Below, piece after piece: positions 26,070-37,732 of a DNA stretch of 64,000 nt. Source of the DNA: Cloeon dipterum. Its lineage: Eukaryota > Arthropoda > Insecta > Ephemeroptera > Baetidae. The DNA lies in contig NC_088790.1 of NCBI RefSeq assembly GCF_949628265.1, positions 23,936,545 through 24,000,544 on the forward strand, given 5' to 3'. A program made the translations under genes and the position numbers. The notes under the pieces were generated by a model. The model had not been told where the DNA came from. It saw nothing but the letters and a program-made list of their open reading frames with translations, and ran no database searches. How positions within the stretch are numbered: the first letter of the stretch is position 1; every line of letters begins with the position of its first letter.

Positions 26070-26750
26070 CACCACTACGAGAGGGTTGACTTATTTCAAC
26101 CCTATATTTAAAAACACAATAACAATTTAAGCCAATTTTAAATGGAAAAAATTAATAAAAAAAATCTAGATATAATTCAAGGCTCGGAATCATAAGTGCC
26201 ACCTAGGGGGTTGATTCTCCACCCTATAAACTAACAAAAAAACTAAATAAATACCCAGCTGAGATAGGGGGACAAGAAAACACAAAGAAAAAATTGCAGG
26301 AAAAATAATAGTAAATTTATAAAAGTGAAATTTTACACGGACTATCAAGAGGGTGAGTTTTCCACCCTATTTAAAAAATATGCACAGGAATAAATAACCA
26401 TAATATACAAAAATGCAAAAATTCCTCCTCAACCAGGTGAAATTTTAAGGCTAGGAGCCCCACTTACCACTAAAAGGGTGAGTTTTCACCCCATTAAAAA
26501 ATAAACAACAAAATATATAAAATAATAGGCAAAATAAAAAAATAAATAAAAGTTAAATTAGAGTCTCCAAGACCATTCGTATCGCTAAGGGGACTGTTTA
26601 TCCACCCTTAAAACCATCCCCTGTACGAAAATAAACCAAGCAAGAGAGAAACAAATAAACAGGTGAAATTTAATATTTAATAAAAGAATGATTTGGAGGC
26701 TGCAAGACGATACTTACCGCCGAGGGGTGAATTCTCCGCCGGGCCGGGGC
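26070..26750. repeat. Hairpin-bearing minisatellite, about six units of 115-145 bases
   Basis: Six loosely periodic motifs of the form AGGGTGAGTTTTCCACCCT occur near 26081, 26205, 26349, 26474, 26588 and 26722. Each is a small hairpin (GGGTG...CACCC). Each is preceded in most units by a shared lead such as CCACTTACCACTAAA or GATACTTACCGCCGA, and followed by AT-rich DNA with AAATAAA-like runs. The unit cores are better conserved than the spacers. On the minus strand at least two units carry good splice-donor sequences (GGCGGTAAGTATCG near 26720, TAGTGGTAAGTGGGG near 26470). Confidence 0.65.
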
Positions 26751-27040
26751 AGGGGAACGCGAGGGGCTGCTCCTGCTCCGCCCTGGCAGGGTCATAAACG
26801 CACACGGGGCGGCTCAGGGACCGTCTGCTGCACTGCACACTCGACTGACTGACTCACTTGCCTGCCGACCGACCAACTCGAGAGTGAGCATGAGCACTGA
26901 ACGCCAGCCAGCAGCCAGTATCGCCGCCCAACCGACAATCGCACATCGGTACTTACCGAATCGGTTTTTGCCCTTTGAACGCCGCAAAACCGGACGACCT
27001 CTCCCGCTGATTAGCTCTATATTACTAAAGGTTGGCACTT
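26751..27040 (-). other. GC-rich island with a possible minus-strand first exon
   Basis: A GC-rich stretch after AT-rich DNA. On the minus strand ACCGATTCG is followed by GTAAGTACCG (donor near 26957), so a short first exon (about 27040-26958) is possible. The frame upstream of the donor (MPTFSNIELISGRGRPVLRR) has no recognisable homology. It could be a distal 5' exon of PDE9 or a non-coding transcript. Confidence 0.25.
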
Positions 27041-29671
27041 TTAGACGGGTTTCCGATTGAATAATTTGATTTTTTAATATATAGAAAAGATTTTGATCCC
27101 ATTTAATTGTTTTTACCCATTTTTAGGCCAATTTTCTTTCGTTTTAAGTATTTTTTTTCATTATAATTTCTACAAAATTAGGATGTTTTCTCGATTAATT
27201 TTTTTAAAATCATAAAAGTCTAAACTTTCTGTTCTGTTTTTCATCAGAGCTAGTTTTTCGATTGATTTTAAATCACAGTCTTCCAAATTTTTGTATTACC
27301 CGCCACCACTAGTTAAAAAGAGATCTGTGATTTTATTAAGATGAAGAAGGACTTTAAATTATTGCGGATCAATGTTGAAATTAATCTAATAATCTCTTTG
27401 TGGAATAATTTATATTTAAAAAAAATGGAATAGCGTGACAGTAAAAATCGCGTGTTTGGTGCCTTAATTAAAATCTAACAGCCTGTAAAAATATTCGATC
27501 ATGTTAAATATTCCCCACCCAAATTATATAAGAGAGCAACTGCTATTTCTGCATATTATTTGCCTCGTGATGTTGTAGCCTTTTGGTTTTCTTTCACCGC
27601 AGCCGCCGCCGCCGCCGCAGCAGCTCGGCAAACTTGTTCTTGTTTACTTTACTGCGCAGCAATCATTTTTAAAGCCTAGCTGCCTGTGTGTTGTTTTTTA
27701 ATTGAATCATCTCGCGGCTCGAAATGTTGCTTAAAAGCTCCGCCGACGAGACCTTAATCAAGTGTATCCGGCTGCCTGCGCGCCGCTCACGAATTCGGTG
27801 TTCCGCATTTCGTCTATGCCTCGCAGGTTGCCTAAGCTTCAATTTTTTTTCTTATGGTTAAAACCGTTGCTTTTATTAGGTAACAGTAGTTATTTTATTT
27901 TTCACGGTTTCTAGCACGTAAATTGATTTTATTTATTTAATTTTAAACACCACATGCATGAAAGGATAACTAAAATTTGTATTTCTGAAAATTAATTGTG
28001 GATTTTGTCAAAGAAAAAACAGGTGTGAAAATAAAATCAGTGCAAATTTGCTTTTGAGAAAATTTAGCAGATTCTGTCCAAAAATGATAATTATATATTT
28101 AAATTCCCCTCTCTATCTACGAGAAAATATCTTCAGTTTGAATACACATTGTAGTTTCTAGTTTCTAAATCACAAGAATCAAAATTGTTGATTTGGTTTG
28201 AAATGTTTCTGTCTGTAGTTTCGAGTCTGCCGAGCCGTCGAAGAATCAAAATCAAGTTGGCGCCTAATTCGTTTTATTGACCGGCGGTTCCTTTTGTCTG
28301 CGCGATGTGAGCCGCAAGCAGCACTGTCACATACATATAATTTGACTCTTTGTAGAGTGATCATCTCGTTTTTGTCAGCAGTCTGCTCTCTGTGATGAGG
28401 AATAAAGTGAGAGCCCGCCGCTCTTTCATATTATGTAACACATATATTATATGTACTTTGCACCTCAATTCGAATTTGGGTTATGTTAAAGCTGCACTCT
28501 TGGCGCGGCCGTTAAAGTCAACACTCTCCTCCAGACGTCACACAATCAATTTCACAAAGCGACAAATGCGAAACTGCACAATCTTGAAATACCTTTCTAA
28601 AGTTTTTAATTTTTTTTCGCGAGAAATTTCAAGCCGGACACTAATTAGTATTTTAATTGCTGCCTCTAGCAAAGTGGTCTATTTATTTTTTTAAATCTCA
28701 TAAATGATAAATAATATTGCACAAGAGGAGAGCACCTTTATGCTGTTTTCCGCTAACATATGACAAAGTGTTAAATAAAATATTAATATTTTAGGAATAG
28801 TTTCTTTCATACTTTTGGAAAGGTAAGTGATTTTATGGAGATGTTTTGGCTGACCCACCGGTGTTTTTCATATCTCTGGTTGCCAAGCAAACTTTATCAT
28901 TGCACAAGAATTGAGTTTAGTTTATTATTTTGCTCTTTGCCAAAATTAATCAACTTGTGGTGGAGTGAAATATCTGTTACAAAAATTACTGAAAAACCCT
29001 ACTCTAACCAAATTTACTTACATATCATTTTAGAAAACTAAAACACGATTTCTTTTTATAAGAAAAATTTCCCAAAGAAAACAGCAACCTGAAAATTGTT
29101 CATTTAAATAGGAAAACATTAAAATCGACTTTTTCAAAATTAATTAAAAAAAAAACTTATATTCACAGCGTTTATTAAGATAGAAACTGACTTAATCCTC
29201 GTTGCTTGAAAAACTTCCTTCTTTATTCAGGCGACAAGTTTAGGCGTGAAAATCCTTGTACTATTTGTCAGTATTTTTTTAGTCTACTTAAATTCAGGAA
29301 TTGAGAAATGAAACTGCACAGTGCAACTATGTTTTAGTGAGTTTGTTTTATTTTTGCCTAGAAAAATGAATGTTTAAAATTTTGAGATAGTAGCTTGCCA
29401 GGAAAAAATTCCTGCGACCAGTTGAGTAAAGACCATACGTTTTTTCTTTTCAAATTCACTCCTCTTTCATCCCATTAAATACAGTCGTCAATTTTTCAAA
29501 CATTACATGCGTAGAAGAATAAGGGTAAAAAGGCTAAAAATTATCGGCGAAGAATTTGAAAAGTGAGTTTTAATTAACGGGTTGGCCCAAAAAGAAAATT
29601 TAAAAATTTGCGGCGCTAAGTTAGGTATGTTCTTTGGCAAATTTCTAGGGAAAAAGGGCAAGAATGAGGAA
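27041..29671. other. Intergenic DNA, no gene seen
   Basis: Mostly AT-rich. A GC-rich patch at 27595-27830 contains GCCGCC repeats (27604-27622). Open frames are short and unconvincing. The last few hundred bases probably include the Mdm2 3' UTR (minus strand). Confidence 0.4.
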
Positions 29672-32600
29672 TTAGAAGTAAATTTTGCAGACGGACGACG
29701 CCTGTCGCTGGCAAATGGGGCACTGGCCCTTGACGGCGTACACCTGCTTGGCGCAAGCGTAGCAAGCGCACAAATGGCCTTTGCGCGCGTGGATGAAGGC
29801 CGTGTCGGCCTTCCTTTCAGCGCAGAACGAACACATTTTGTCGCCGGCGCCGACTGTGCTGAACGAATTCGAATTTGCTGCTTTGATGGTGTCCGCCTGC
29901 CGCTTCACGACTCCGTCAACCACGTCCTCGGAAATAAGGTTATCACAATGAGGGGGTTGCGGAGTCTCTGAAGGACCGTCTAAGGCGAATTCTGAGTCTT
30001 GCGATTGAGGGGGAGTGTCCAGCACTGGTGAGACGCAGGACGCAAGATACTGAGCCACTTTGGCCCGAAAATCCATCTCCTGCTCTATCCCCACGGGCCT
30101 GAAATAAGTTTAATTTGTGAGAAAATTCTTTTTTTTTTTGTTTTCTGAAGCCAGTTTTTCATGTAATTGCCATTTTGGACGCATTAATAGTTGAACTGGC
30201 TTCGACTGACACCCAATTTTTTGCCTTGATTGTGTAGAAATAAAATTAAAATGAGTATCGTTTCAGAGCTACAAAACCGAATTTTTTAAAAATGGGCAAT
30301 TTTTATCTTATCTTGACGAATTTTTGTATTTGGACACTCTTTGAAAATACAATTTGGCAGTTTTTATGAAAATATCCCGAATTTCAAAATTTTTGGGATA
30401 ATAATTATCTTCAAAAAAATTTAATTTTTTGAAAACAGTTATTTGTGATGGCTTTTAAAACTGTTGAGAAATATTCTGGAGAGTTTAAAATGACATTGAT
30501 TGCACGAGTAAACTCTCAAAATCATCATGCTCAATCAAAATCTTGTTTACAGAGTTGATTCCCAAGAGAAATTTATTTCTTTGGATCATGTAAACGCCAC
30601 CAAAGTGAAAATTTCGACGATTACTTTTTTTTTAAAAAAAAAAAACTAAAAATTCACCAAAACTGAACCATATAGCATCCTAAAAACTCCATAAATGCAA
30701 TAAAATTTAATACTCCAGTAAAAAACTGTCAACTTCAAACTGTCAAACCGATAATATTAATTAATATTGCAATGAAATCAAGTACAAGCAAACGCAAATT
30801 CTAGAACCTACCTAACGCCGTCGTGAGCTTGAACAATCTTGCTTTCAACCCGGACAGTTTTGGCACTGCTATTAGAGGAAGAAGACCTTGCCTTTGCAAC
30901 AGCTCCACTATTGCTATGGCAAGATTTTTTCCCTCCACTTTCATTCTCCGGGAGTTCTGGCCTGATGGTCTCAGAACCTTTTGAAGAAACCCCAGCGTTG
31001 ATGATCTCATCTGGGGTCTGAAAAAAAACATCAGTATTGAGTTAAAATAAAAAAAGTAAAAAACCCGCACCGTTTCATTAAGGAAATTTGCTAGATGCTT
31101 GTCGCTGTGGGCCTGCACCAACTTGTTGCGCTGAATTTGTTCTTTGAGTTGGTCCAGCTTCTGCTCTTGGGTCATGCTGGCGTACCTGCTCACGGACTCG
31201 GAGAACGAACGCTGGATGCTGTCTTCAAATGGGTTTCCTTTCAGGTCGGAGAGGTCTGGAATAGTTAGGTTAGGGGTGGTTTGTATCTGGGGTGGGATGG
31301 GTAGGGGTTCGTGGTTGGCTTCCTGCCGCTTTTTGTGTGCTTTTGGGCGAGGTGGGAACCACTGCTTGCGTACCTGAATAACAGAAACAAAAATATAAAA
31401 TTATTGAAGGCGATCGATACAGGGCGAACATTGAAAATTATTTGAATTGTTGAATGCAATAAACAGTTTCTCGATAAATATTTTTTTCTAAATCTTCAAT
31501 AATTAAAAAAGAAAAACTCAAATTTTTCAAAATTTCTCCTAAATTTCCAGCGCTTATGGACCACATTTTGTAGGCAGATTTCGATTCCTTTCATCGAGAT
31601 CTATCAAACAGTGTAGAGAAACTCTTTGTTGTGAAATAAAATAAGATTTCAAGTAAAGAGACAGTTCGCACCGTTTGAAAAGCATGCTAACTTTGCAGCC
31701 ACTTTTCTAAAAAAAATGTAACAGCTAATTAGATCAGTTTTGGCTTCAACTAAATCCCAAGGGCTTTTGCTTTGGCAACAAGGGTTTTCCAGGATTTTAC
31801 AGTAAACACGCTTAAAAATGCGAGCCAATAATCAAATAAATTAATTGTTTTAAAAGTTAAATTAAATTTGGTTAACTAAACAAACAAAAGAGATCTGGAT
31901 AACAATATAAATATTTTTTAAAACCGATTTTGGCACTTACCGAGAAGCAGTGCTGGCAGTACCTAGGGATGGGTTGGTTTTTCTGTTTGCACTTCAAGCA
32001 CGACCACTTGTCCTGCGGCTGCAGCTCCGGGTCTGAACTCTCATCAGTAGAGCCCGAGTCCGAGCTCGAGTCGGCAAAGTAGTCAATTGTGATGCCATCG
32101 GGCGCCACAGTGGCTACGACCAAGCCCTGTTAGAACATCTCGAACACGTGAGTAAAATGCGCCACGAATCTCAGGATTGGGCCCCCTTCCGGCGCTCGGC
32201 CGCCACTCAAAGGGCCGAGACAGCCTTCATTAGGGCCAGTCTGCTCACAGCAACTTTTTTTCTCGCTCGTAAAACCTCTCGGGCTTTGTGGGGCCGTCAA
32301 TGAGGCGCGAGAACTCGTGTCAGTCAGGAAGATCGCGCTTGAAATGGGAGGAAAAGGAAAAAAATCGTAAGTCACAGCGGCCCTCGGGAACATGATCAGA
32401 GTTCCTGTCATAAGGCGCCGGGTTCAAAAATTAATTATGCCGTTCTGCTTTGAAATGTGCTCGGGTGCAGTCCGAAAGTAGCGGTTTTGTTTTAAATCTT
32501 TATTTAACAAATGGCTCTGATTCAATAGTTTGAAAGAAACATTGTTGACGCACTGTTGGCATTTTGGTCATTAAATTTGTAACAAACTTGCTGGAAGGGT

Positions 32601-35600
32601 TGTCCCTCTAATCCTGTATTGCAATATTAAAAATGGGCTAAAATTCCTATAATTGCCTATTTTACAGGAGCTCAAAGTTTGAGGTTTTTTGAAAAAGGCG
32701 ATTTTCAGAGATTGAGGGGGATCAACTAAATTGGTGAGAAAAATGTTCAACATTTGACGCAAAACAAGTTGCCCTTGATTGAACAACTCCGTAAATAAAA
32801 GGCCAGTCTCAAAAATTAGGTTGAATTTTTCAAAAATTTCTGGCATGCTATGGAACATAACCTTTTGAAAATCCAAAACAGCCAAAATGTGGGCCGTTTA
32901 CTAGGAAAACATATTATACAAAATTTCCCATATGCTTTTTTCTTATTTGAGAAAGTTAAAAGTTGTTTTTTGTACATTGAAAAGCGTGAATATATTATTA
33001 TAATGCATTTTTGTACAGATTTCGAGCAGATTTGACGTCAAATTTATTGAAAATGTTTCATTTTGACTTTTTAAGGTCATGGTTGGGGATTCAAAAGTAA
33101 AAATGAATCATTTTCAATACATTTGAAGTCAAATCTGCTCAAAATCTGTAAAATATTATGATAACATATTCACGTTTTTCAGTGTACAAAAAACAAGGCT
33201 TTTACAACTCTTGATCTTCTCAAAACTGAAAAAAGCACATCGGAAATTTTATGTTTTCCTTGGAAACCGGCCCACATTTTGGCTATTTTGGATTTTCAAA
33301 ATGTTATGTTCTATAGCATGCCAGAAATTTTTGAAAAATTCGACCTGATTTTTGTGACTTTGACCTTTTATCTACGGAGTTGTTCATCTAGGGCAACTTG
33401 TTTGGCGTAAAATGTAGAACATTATATTCTTATCAATTTATTTGATCAATCTATTAATTGAACGTTAACATCTGAAAAAATCACCTTTTACAAAACACCG
33501 CAAACTTTGACCAACTGTAGAATTGGCAATTTAAAGAACTCTGGCTCAATTTTTATAATGTGCAACAAAGAATTAATAGGGTAACCTCTCCAGCAAATTT
33601 TGACTCATGCCAACAATGATTATTTCAAACCCTTTACATTTTAAATATGTACATGAATGGAAAAATATTATCTTTGTGCTGTCCATCCATGATTTAAAAT
33701 ATATTGAATTAGAGCAATTCATTAAATTAATTTTTAAAACTCCGTATATTTATGTTCCTTATATTTTTTATATTCTTTCGGAAGAGCACTAAATGTAAGT
33801 TTACTTACCGAGCTAACTGCATTTTAATCTCAGCAGACGCATTAGGGAGGGTATAGTTACCTATCTACCGCAGGAAGCTAACTGACTGACATTGTTCTTA
33901 CTGCAAAAGTTCTACTAGTAGTCTCTGCATTCTAATTATATTCACTCGGAAGAGAGTCTGTGAAGGCTAGGAGTGTTTTTCTCACTCGAATTGCGACACA
34001 ATGAACAATCTTCTTCAGGAAATCAGGAAATCTTTTTACACAACAGCGTTCATAAAGCAGTTGCTGCTACACGTCTGACTGCTACTCGAAAAAAGCACCA
34101 CCCTTACCAAAATGTGGGACACTTATAGAAATTAATTCAAATATATTAAGCTTTCAGACGTTTAAAATTTCAACAGGAAATGATTAAATGTTAAAAAATA
34201 CTTTTGTCCGTATCATTTCATCTATTTTTTTAAAACTTTACAATTTTTTTTTTAATTTTAATATACTACATTTAATTGCTCAGCGAAATCCTAAAGGTTG
34301 AAAACATTCCTATTAATCTTAAACAATAAAAGTTACTAAAGCAAAAAGACCTGAAATAGAGAGAACACCTTTTTTCTCCTTTATGCACCCCACATATTGA
34401 ACAATGCTTCTTGTATATCGTTTCCAATTCTGTTACCAATTGTTTGGTCTCTAGGGTCTTTACTTACCATATTGTACGTAACAGACCAATTGGGTTATGT
34501 TTATACTTTCAGCCAAATAGTGGGTCTGATCTATCGATTTATAATCGCGAAAGAACATTCAAAGTTTATTTAAACCGATTTAATTGCAAATGAAATTACG
34601 CAAATCGGTGAAACCAGCATGATAGTAGCTCCCGCGCATTTTAAAACACAATGTGAGCTGTTCCTAGTCGCTAGGCAACCTCAGGATTCGCGGGAATAAA
34701 AATAGGAGAGGTAGACACGAGAGCCGACAAGCAGACATTTCATTAGCTCAACTGTAGGATCTGATTGTTGATTATTCTACTGTTTGGTATGAATAACACA
34801 GAGACAAAAACCTCTAGGATGAACCAACAAAAATTGAGTAACCATACTATCGAATTCATATCCTGTTACTCAACTGGGAGTTAAAAGTGAACCGACAGGA
34901 TTATACAATTGATTTAGTTCCTAGTTACGCAATTGATAAAATTTTCATTGTGGAATTATTTTACTTTTGTTGTCTGTGCTAGTCAGAACAGACAAAAATC
35001 AAGCTAAGGTAATCGCGGCTGCTTTGTAAATCTTCCTTAGGTAACAGCATTGACAAATCCTAGTCATAACAGCGTCAAAGATTTCTTGCTCTTTTCTCGG
35101 ATTGGCGTGTTTGTATTCGCAATTAAATCGGTTTCAATAAACTTTGAATGTTCTTTCGCGATTATAAATCGATAGATCAGACCCACTCTTTGGCTGAAAG
35201 TGTAAACATAAACCAATCGGTCTGTTACATACATTATGGTAAGCGATCTATGAAAGGCATTATGGTGTTCGGTGACTTTCAAAGTTTTCTTATCTCTGAT
35301 TAAGATTTTTTATTGGTTAAATTATTGAGCAAGCATGTCTTATTCCTGAGAACTTTTATAAACAGGAAAAATCAAACATGTTCTTAATTCCAGAGCAAAT
35401 GCTTAAAATAAAACACTCGGTAGGCATTACACGAATGACGGGCCGAAATTCCAAAAGAAAGTTTAGAATCTTCAGGATTCCATGAGCAAGTTCTTTTAAT
35501 TTAAAAAATTACTCCTATATAAAAAGGAAAAAGAAAGCGAAAATTAATGCATTAAAAAAAACTCTGGGAAAAACTAAAGGGTGGGCGAAGGGTGGTGCAC

Positions 35601-37113
35601 TATTTGTTGAGCCACTTAATACACACACCTCAACTGAAGAGCAGCTTTCGTCGGCTGACGAGCAACTAAAGGGGTTTAGTTCGTTCCCAGAGTGCAGGGA
35701 CGCGACTTCATACTCATTTGCATGAGTTTGCCGCCATCGACTCTCGCTGTCGTTACTGTCGTGAACGCTATCTGCGGGGGCGCCCAAAAAACGGGTCACT
35801 CACTAACTCTGCCTAAACGAAAAACCAGGGGTTGACCCACATATTGACCCTGAACCGGCATTGACTGACGAATTATTAATTATATTTCTAGGGGAAGAAG
35901 AGCTTTTGAAGTAGTGTTTAATTCTAATTCTAAATTTTTCAAAATTGAAGATTTTAAGGAAATTATTCAAGATGGTCTGATTTCTTCAAATGCTTCAAGA
36001 GAAAATTATGAGAAGGTATAGAATGATTTGGGAGTAATTTTTTTTTATAAATATCATGATTGATCATTAATCGAATTTTAAAAAGAAGAAAGGAACCAAC
36101 CCAGAATTCCCTTGTGAATAATTTGAAGAATCAGGCAAAGTTAAATAATTTATTTAACATCTCCATTTTGAAACTATCCTAATCACAAATTCGGATTTCA
36201 GATTATTTTTCGTATTTTTTTGTTTGCTTCTTAAAATTAATAACCCGCAAAAGCTCGTGTTCCTTTCTATGCCCGACAGAGACGCTCAATATGCTTTACA
36301 GGCGGGACAGCCACCTGTTGCATGATTGCCCAACAACGCTAATTGCATCAGGTTGGACAAGCACTCGGTGGCTGCGGCCCGGCCAACCCCTGCGACAGCA
36401 CTTCTCGCTTCTCGCACTCACCAGTGTCTCTCTGCTGCACGCTCCAGACGCTCTCGTTCTTCAGGCTGTCTGGTTCGTCGCTGTCGAACGGCTCTGACTC
36501 GCTGTCCAGCTTAAAGTACCACCAGCTGACGTTGTGGTCCGAATCTTCATCAGTTTTCCTTTTCTCCGAGCAGGATGGATTGCCGCAACCACCGATGCAA
36601 TGGCCATCTGAAGAACAACAGGGGTTAGATTTTTTTTTGGGAATATTCTAATTGAGAAAATTTACCTATTGACAGCCTGCGCCGTTTGTTACCTACCACT
36701 GGATTGGCATTGGTCATCTAGAACATAATTTTAATTTGTAATTACACACTTCTTACATAAAATTAAGAAATATTTTGATGAACTGCATAGTAATATTTTA
36801 ATATTTAATATTTGGCAGGTAAAAGATGAATAAATAAGCGGGCGTCTAGGAATTTTCTGGATTTTTAAAATTCATAATATATGAGAATGGGTAATAACCA
36901 TCACATGATTAGAATTCTTCAAATTCAATCAAATTGATCAAAGTTGTAAATAAAAATCCGAAACTCCTAACGGAATACATGATAAGTATTATTAATCGCA
37001 ATTAAATGCACTTGAACGCGGCAACGTCGCATAATGTAAGTCCCACTTCTTTTGCCCAAGACTTCACTAAATTCACGTGATATTAATTATTTTCTACTCA
37101 CTTCAGCACTCAT
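29672..37113 (-). CDS. Mdm2: Mdm2-type E3 ubiquitin ligase lacking a visible p53-binding SWIB domain
   Basis: Mdm2 is a RING E3 ligase and the main negative regulator of p53. Eight exons on the minus strand: 37113-37102, 36717-36666, 36607-36422, 35771-35629, 32126-31941, 31373-31071, 31017-30812 and 30098-29672; 1515 nt, 504 aa, all phases consistent. Order: a short basic start (MSAEMTNANPVVGNKRRRLS), an acidic serine-rich region (KLDSESEPFDSDEPDS and more), a RanBP2-type zinc finger (WSCLKCKQKNQPIPRYCQHC), a variable linker, and a C-terminal C2H2C4 RING. The RING starts CSFC, then FIHARKGHLCACYAC, then CPIC, and ends in KIYF like the MDM2/MDMX tail. The N-terminal SWIB domain of vertebrate Mdm2 is not visible in these exons or in the 620 bases up to the BRD8 start. 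The ATG at 37113 follows an in-frame stop further upstream unless an unseen acceptor is used there. The 3.5-kb intron 4 carries two foldback elements. Confidence 0.88.
31430..31820. repeat. Dispersed repeat shared with 51470-51890
   Basis: This stretch of Mdm2 intron matches 51470-51890 in the same order: GATTTCAAGTAAAGAGACAG versus GATTTCAAGTAAGGAGACAG, GTTTGAAAAGCATGCTAACTTT versus TTTGAAAAGCACGCTAACTT, and TTTTCCAGG near the end. No coding content is seen. Probably a non-autonomous transposon. Confidence 0.65.
32570..33605. mobile_element. Large foldback element (family 2) in Mdm2 intron 4
   Basis: Two ~500-base arms in inverted orientation with a short centre near 33070. Examples: TTCTGGCATGCTATGGAACA pairs with GTTCTATAGCATGCCAGAAA; GCAGATTTGACGTCAAAT pairs with ATTTGAAGTCAAATCTGC; and outer arms TTGCTGGAAGGGTTGTCCCT and GGGTAACCTCTCCAGCAAAT. 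No transposase is seen. An arm fragment of the same family is at 13900-14230. Confidence 0.8.
34430..35285. mobile_element. Inverted-repeat element (family 3) in Mdm2 intron 4
   Basis: The left arm 34480-34600 (GTAACAGACCAATTGGGTTA, GATCTATCGATTTATAATCG, CGAAAGAACATTCAAAGTTT) is repeated inverted at 35115-35240 (AAACTTTGAATGTTCTTTCG, CGATTATAAATCGATAGATC, AACCAATCGGTCTGTTAC). The ~500-base centre has no recognisable gene. A related arm fragment occurs at 61230-61400. Confidence 0.75.
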
Positions 37114-37732
37114 AGAGGACGGAGATGCATCTGGTTCCGTATCAGGCTTCACACAAACCTGTCGTCTTTGTTAAGAACGAATGTTACCTCTTACAAGGAT
37201 AAAATGAGCTAATGAAACCATTGCATGAAATACTTTGGTGAGTAACACAAAAACGGATTATCACAGAAAGCACACGCGCTTCAAACAAGTTGGAACTCGT
37301 CAAACTCCTCCCCTCCTCTTTATCTGACGTTCGTACGCAACATCACCGCCTATTATTAATGGACGCCAACGTCGCGGGCTTTCACCAAACACCAAACCTC
37401 TTTGGGCATTTTAACGCATGCGTCTGGTGCCCCGACAAGGAGGAACCTGTGAACATCAACAGCTGCAGACTTCAATTAACAACAAAATAAACGAAATACA
37501 AAGGTCCCAGGCAAAAACAGAATTTTGGTATATTTAATATTTTCTAATTGACACTTGCATACAATTTGTAAACATTTTCTGTTTTCAGCAAGCTTGCCGG
37601 CATTCATCATTTTACTCAATTCTTGCATGTGAAATTCGCACATCCACACAATCTATTCCAGTAATTGGTTTTGTTTACATGTATAAAATTTAAGATTGAG
37701 ACGAGCAAACAGTAACCATAGGGCGCTTAACC
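37114..37732. promoter_or_regulatory. Bidirectional promoter region, Mdm2 / BRD8
   Basis: 619 bases separate the Mdm2 (minus) and BRD8 (plus) start codons. The part from 37365 onward is included in the segmental duplication and reappears from 45410, with a shared block GCCAACGTCGCGGGCTTTCA and a CGCATGCGT motif near 37419 and 45470. Those motifs have survived in both copies, so they are candidates for promoter elements. Confidence 0.6.

Noticed and set aside
25556..26070. Overlapping minus-strand frames of 84-99 codons
   Set aside because: Low complexity produced by the CAG/CTG and GGCAGC repeats; three frames are open at once.
26070..26750. CRISPR-like array (regular repeats with spacers)
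   Set aside because: The repeats are imperfect, the unit length is irregular and the setting is an animal genome; it is a degenerate minisatellite.
26814..27038. 74-codon minus frame starting MPTFSNIELISG as a protein gene
   Set aside because: No homology; the frame crosses a strong splice donor, so it is better read as a possible non-coding first exon.
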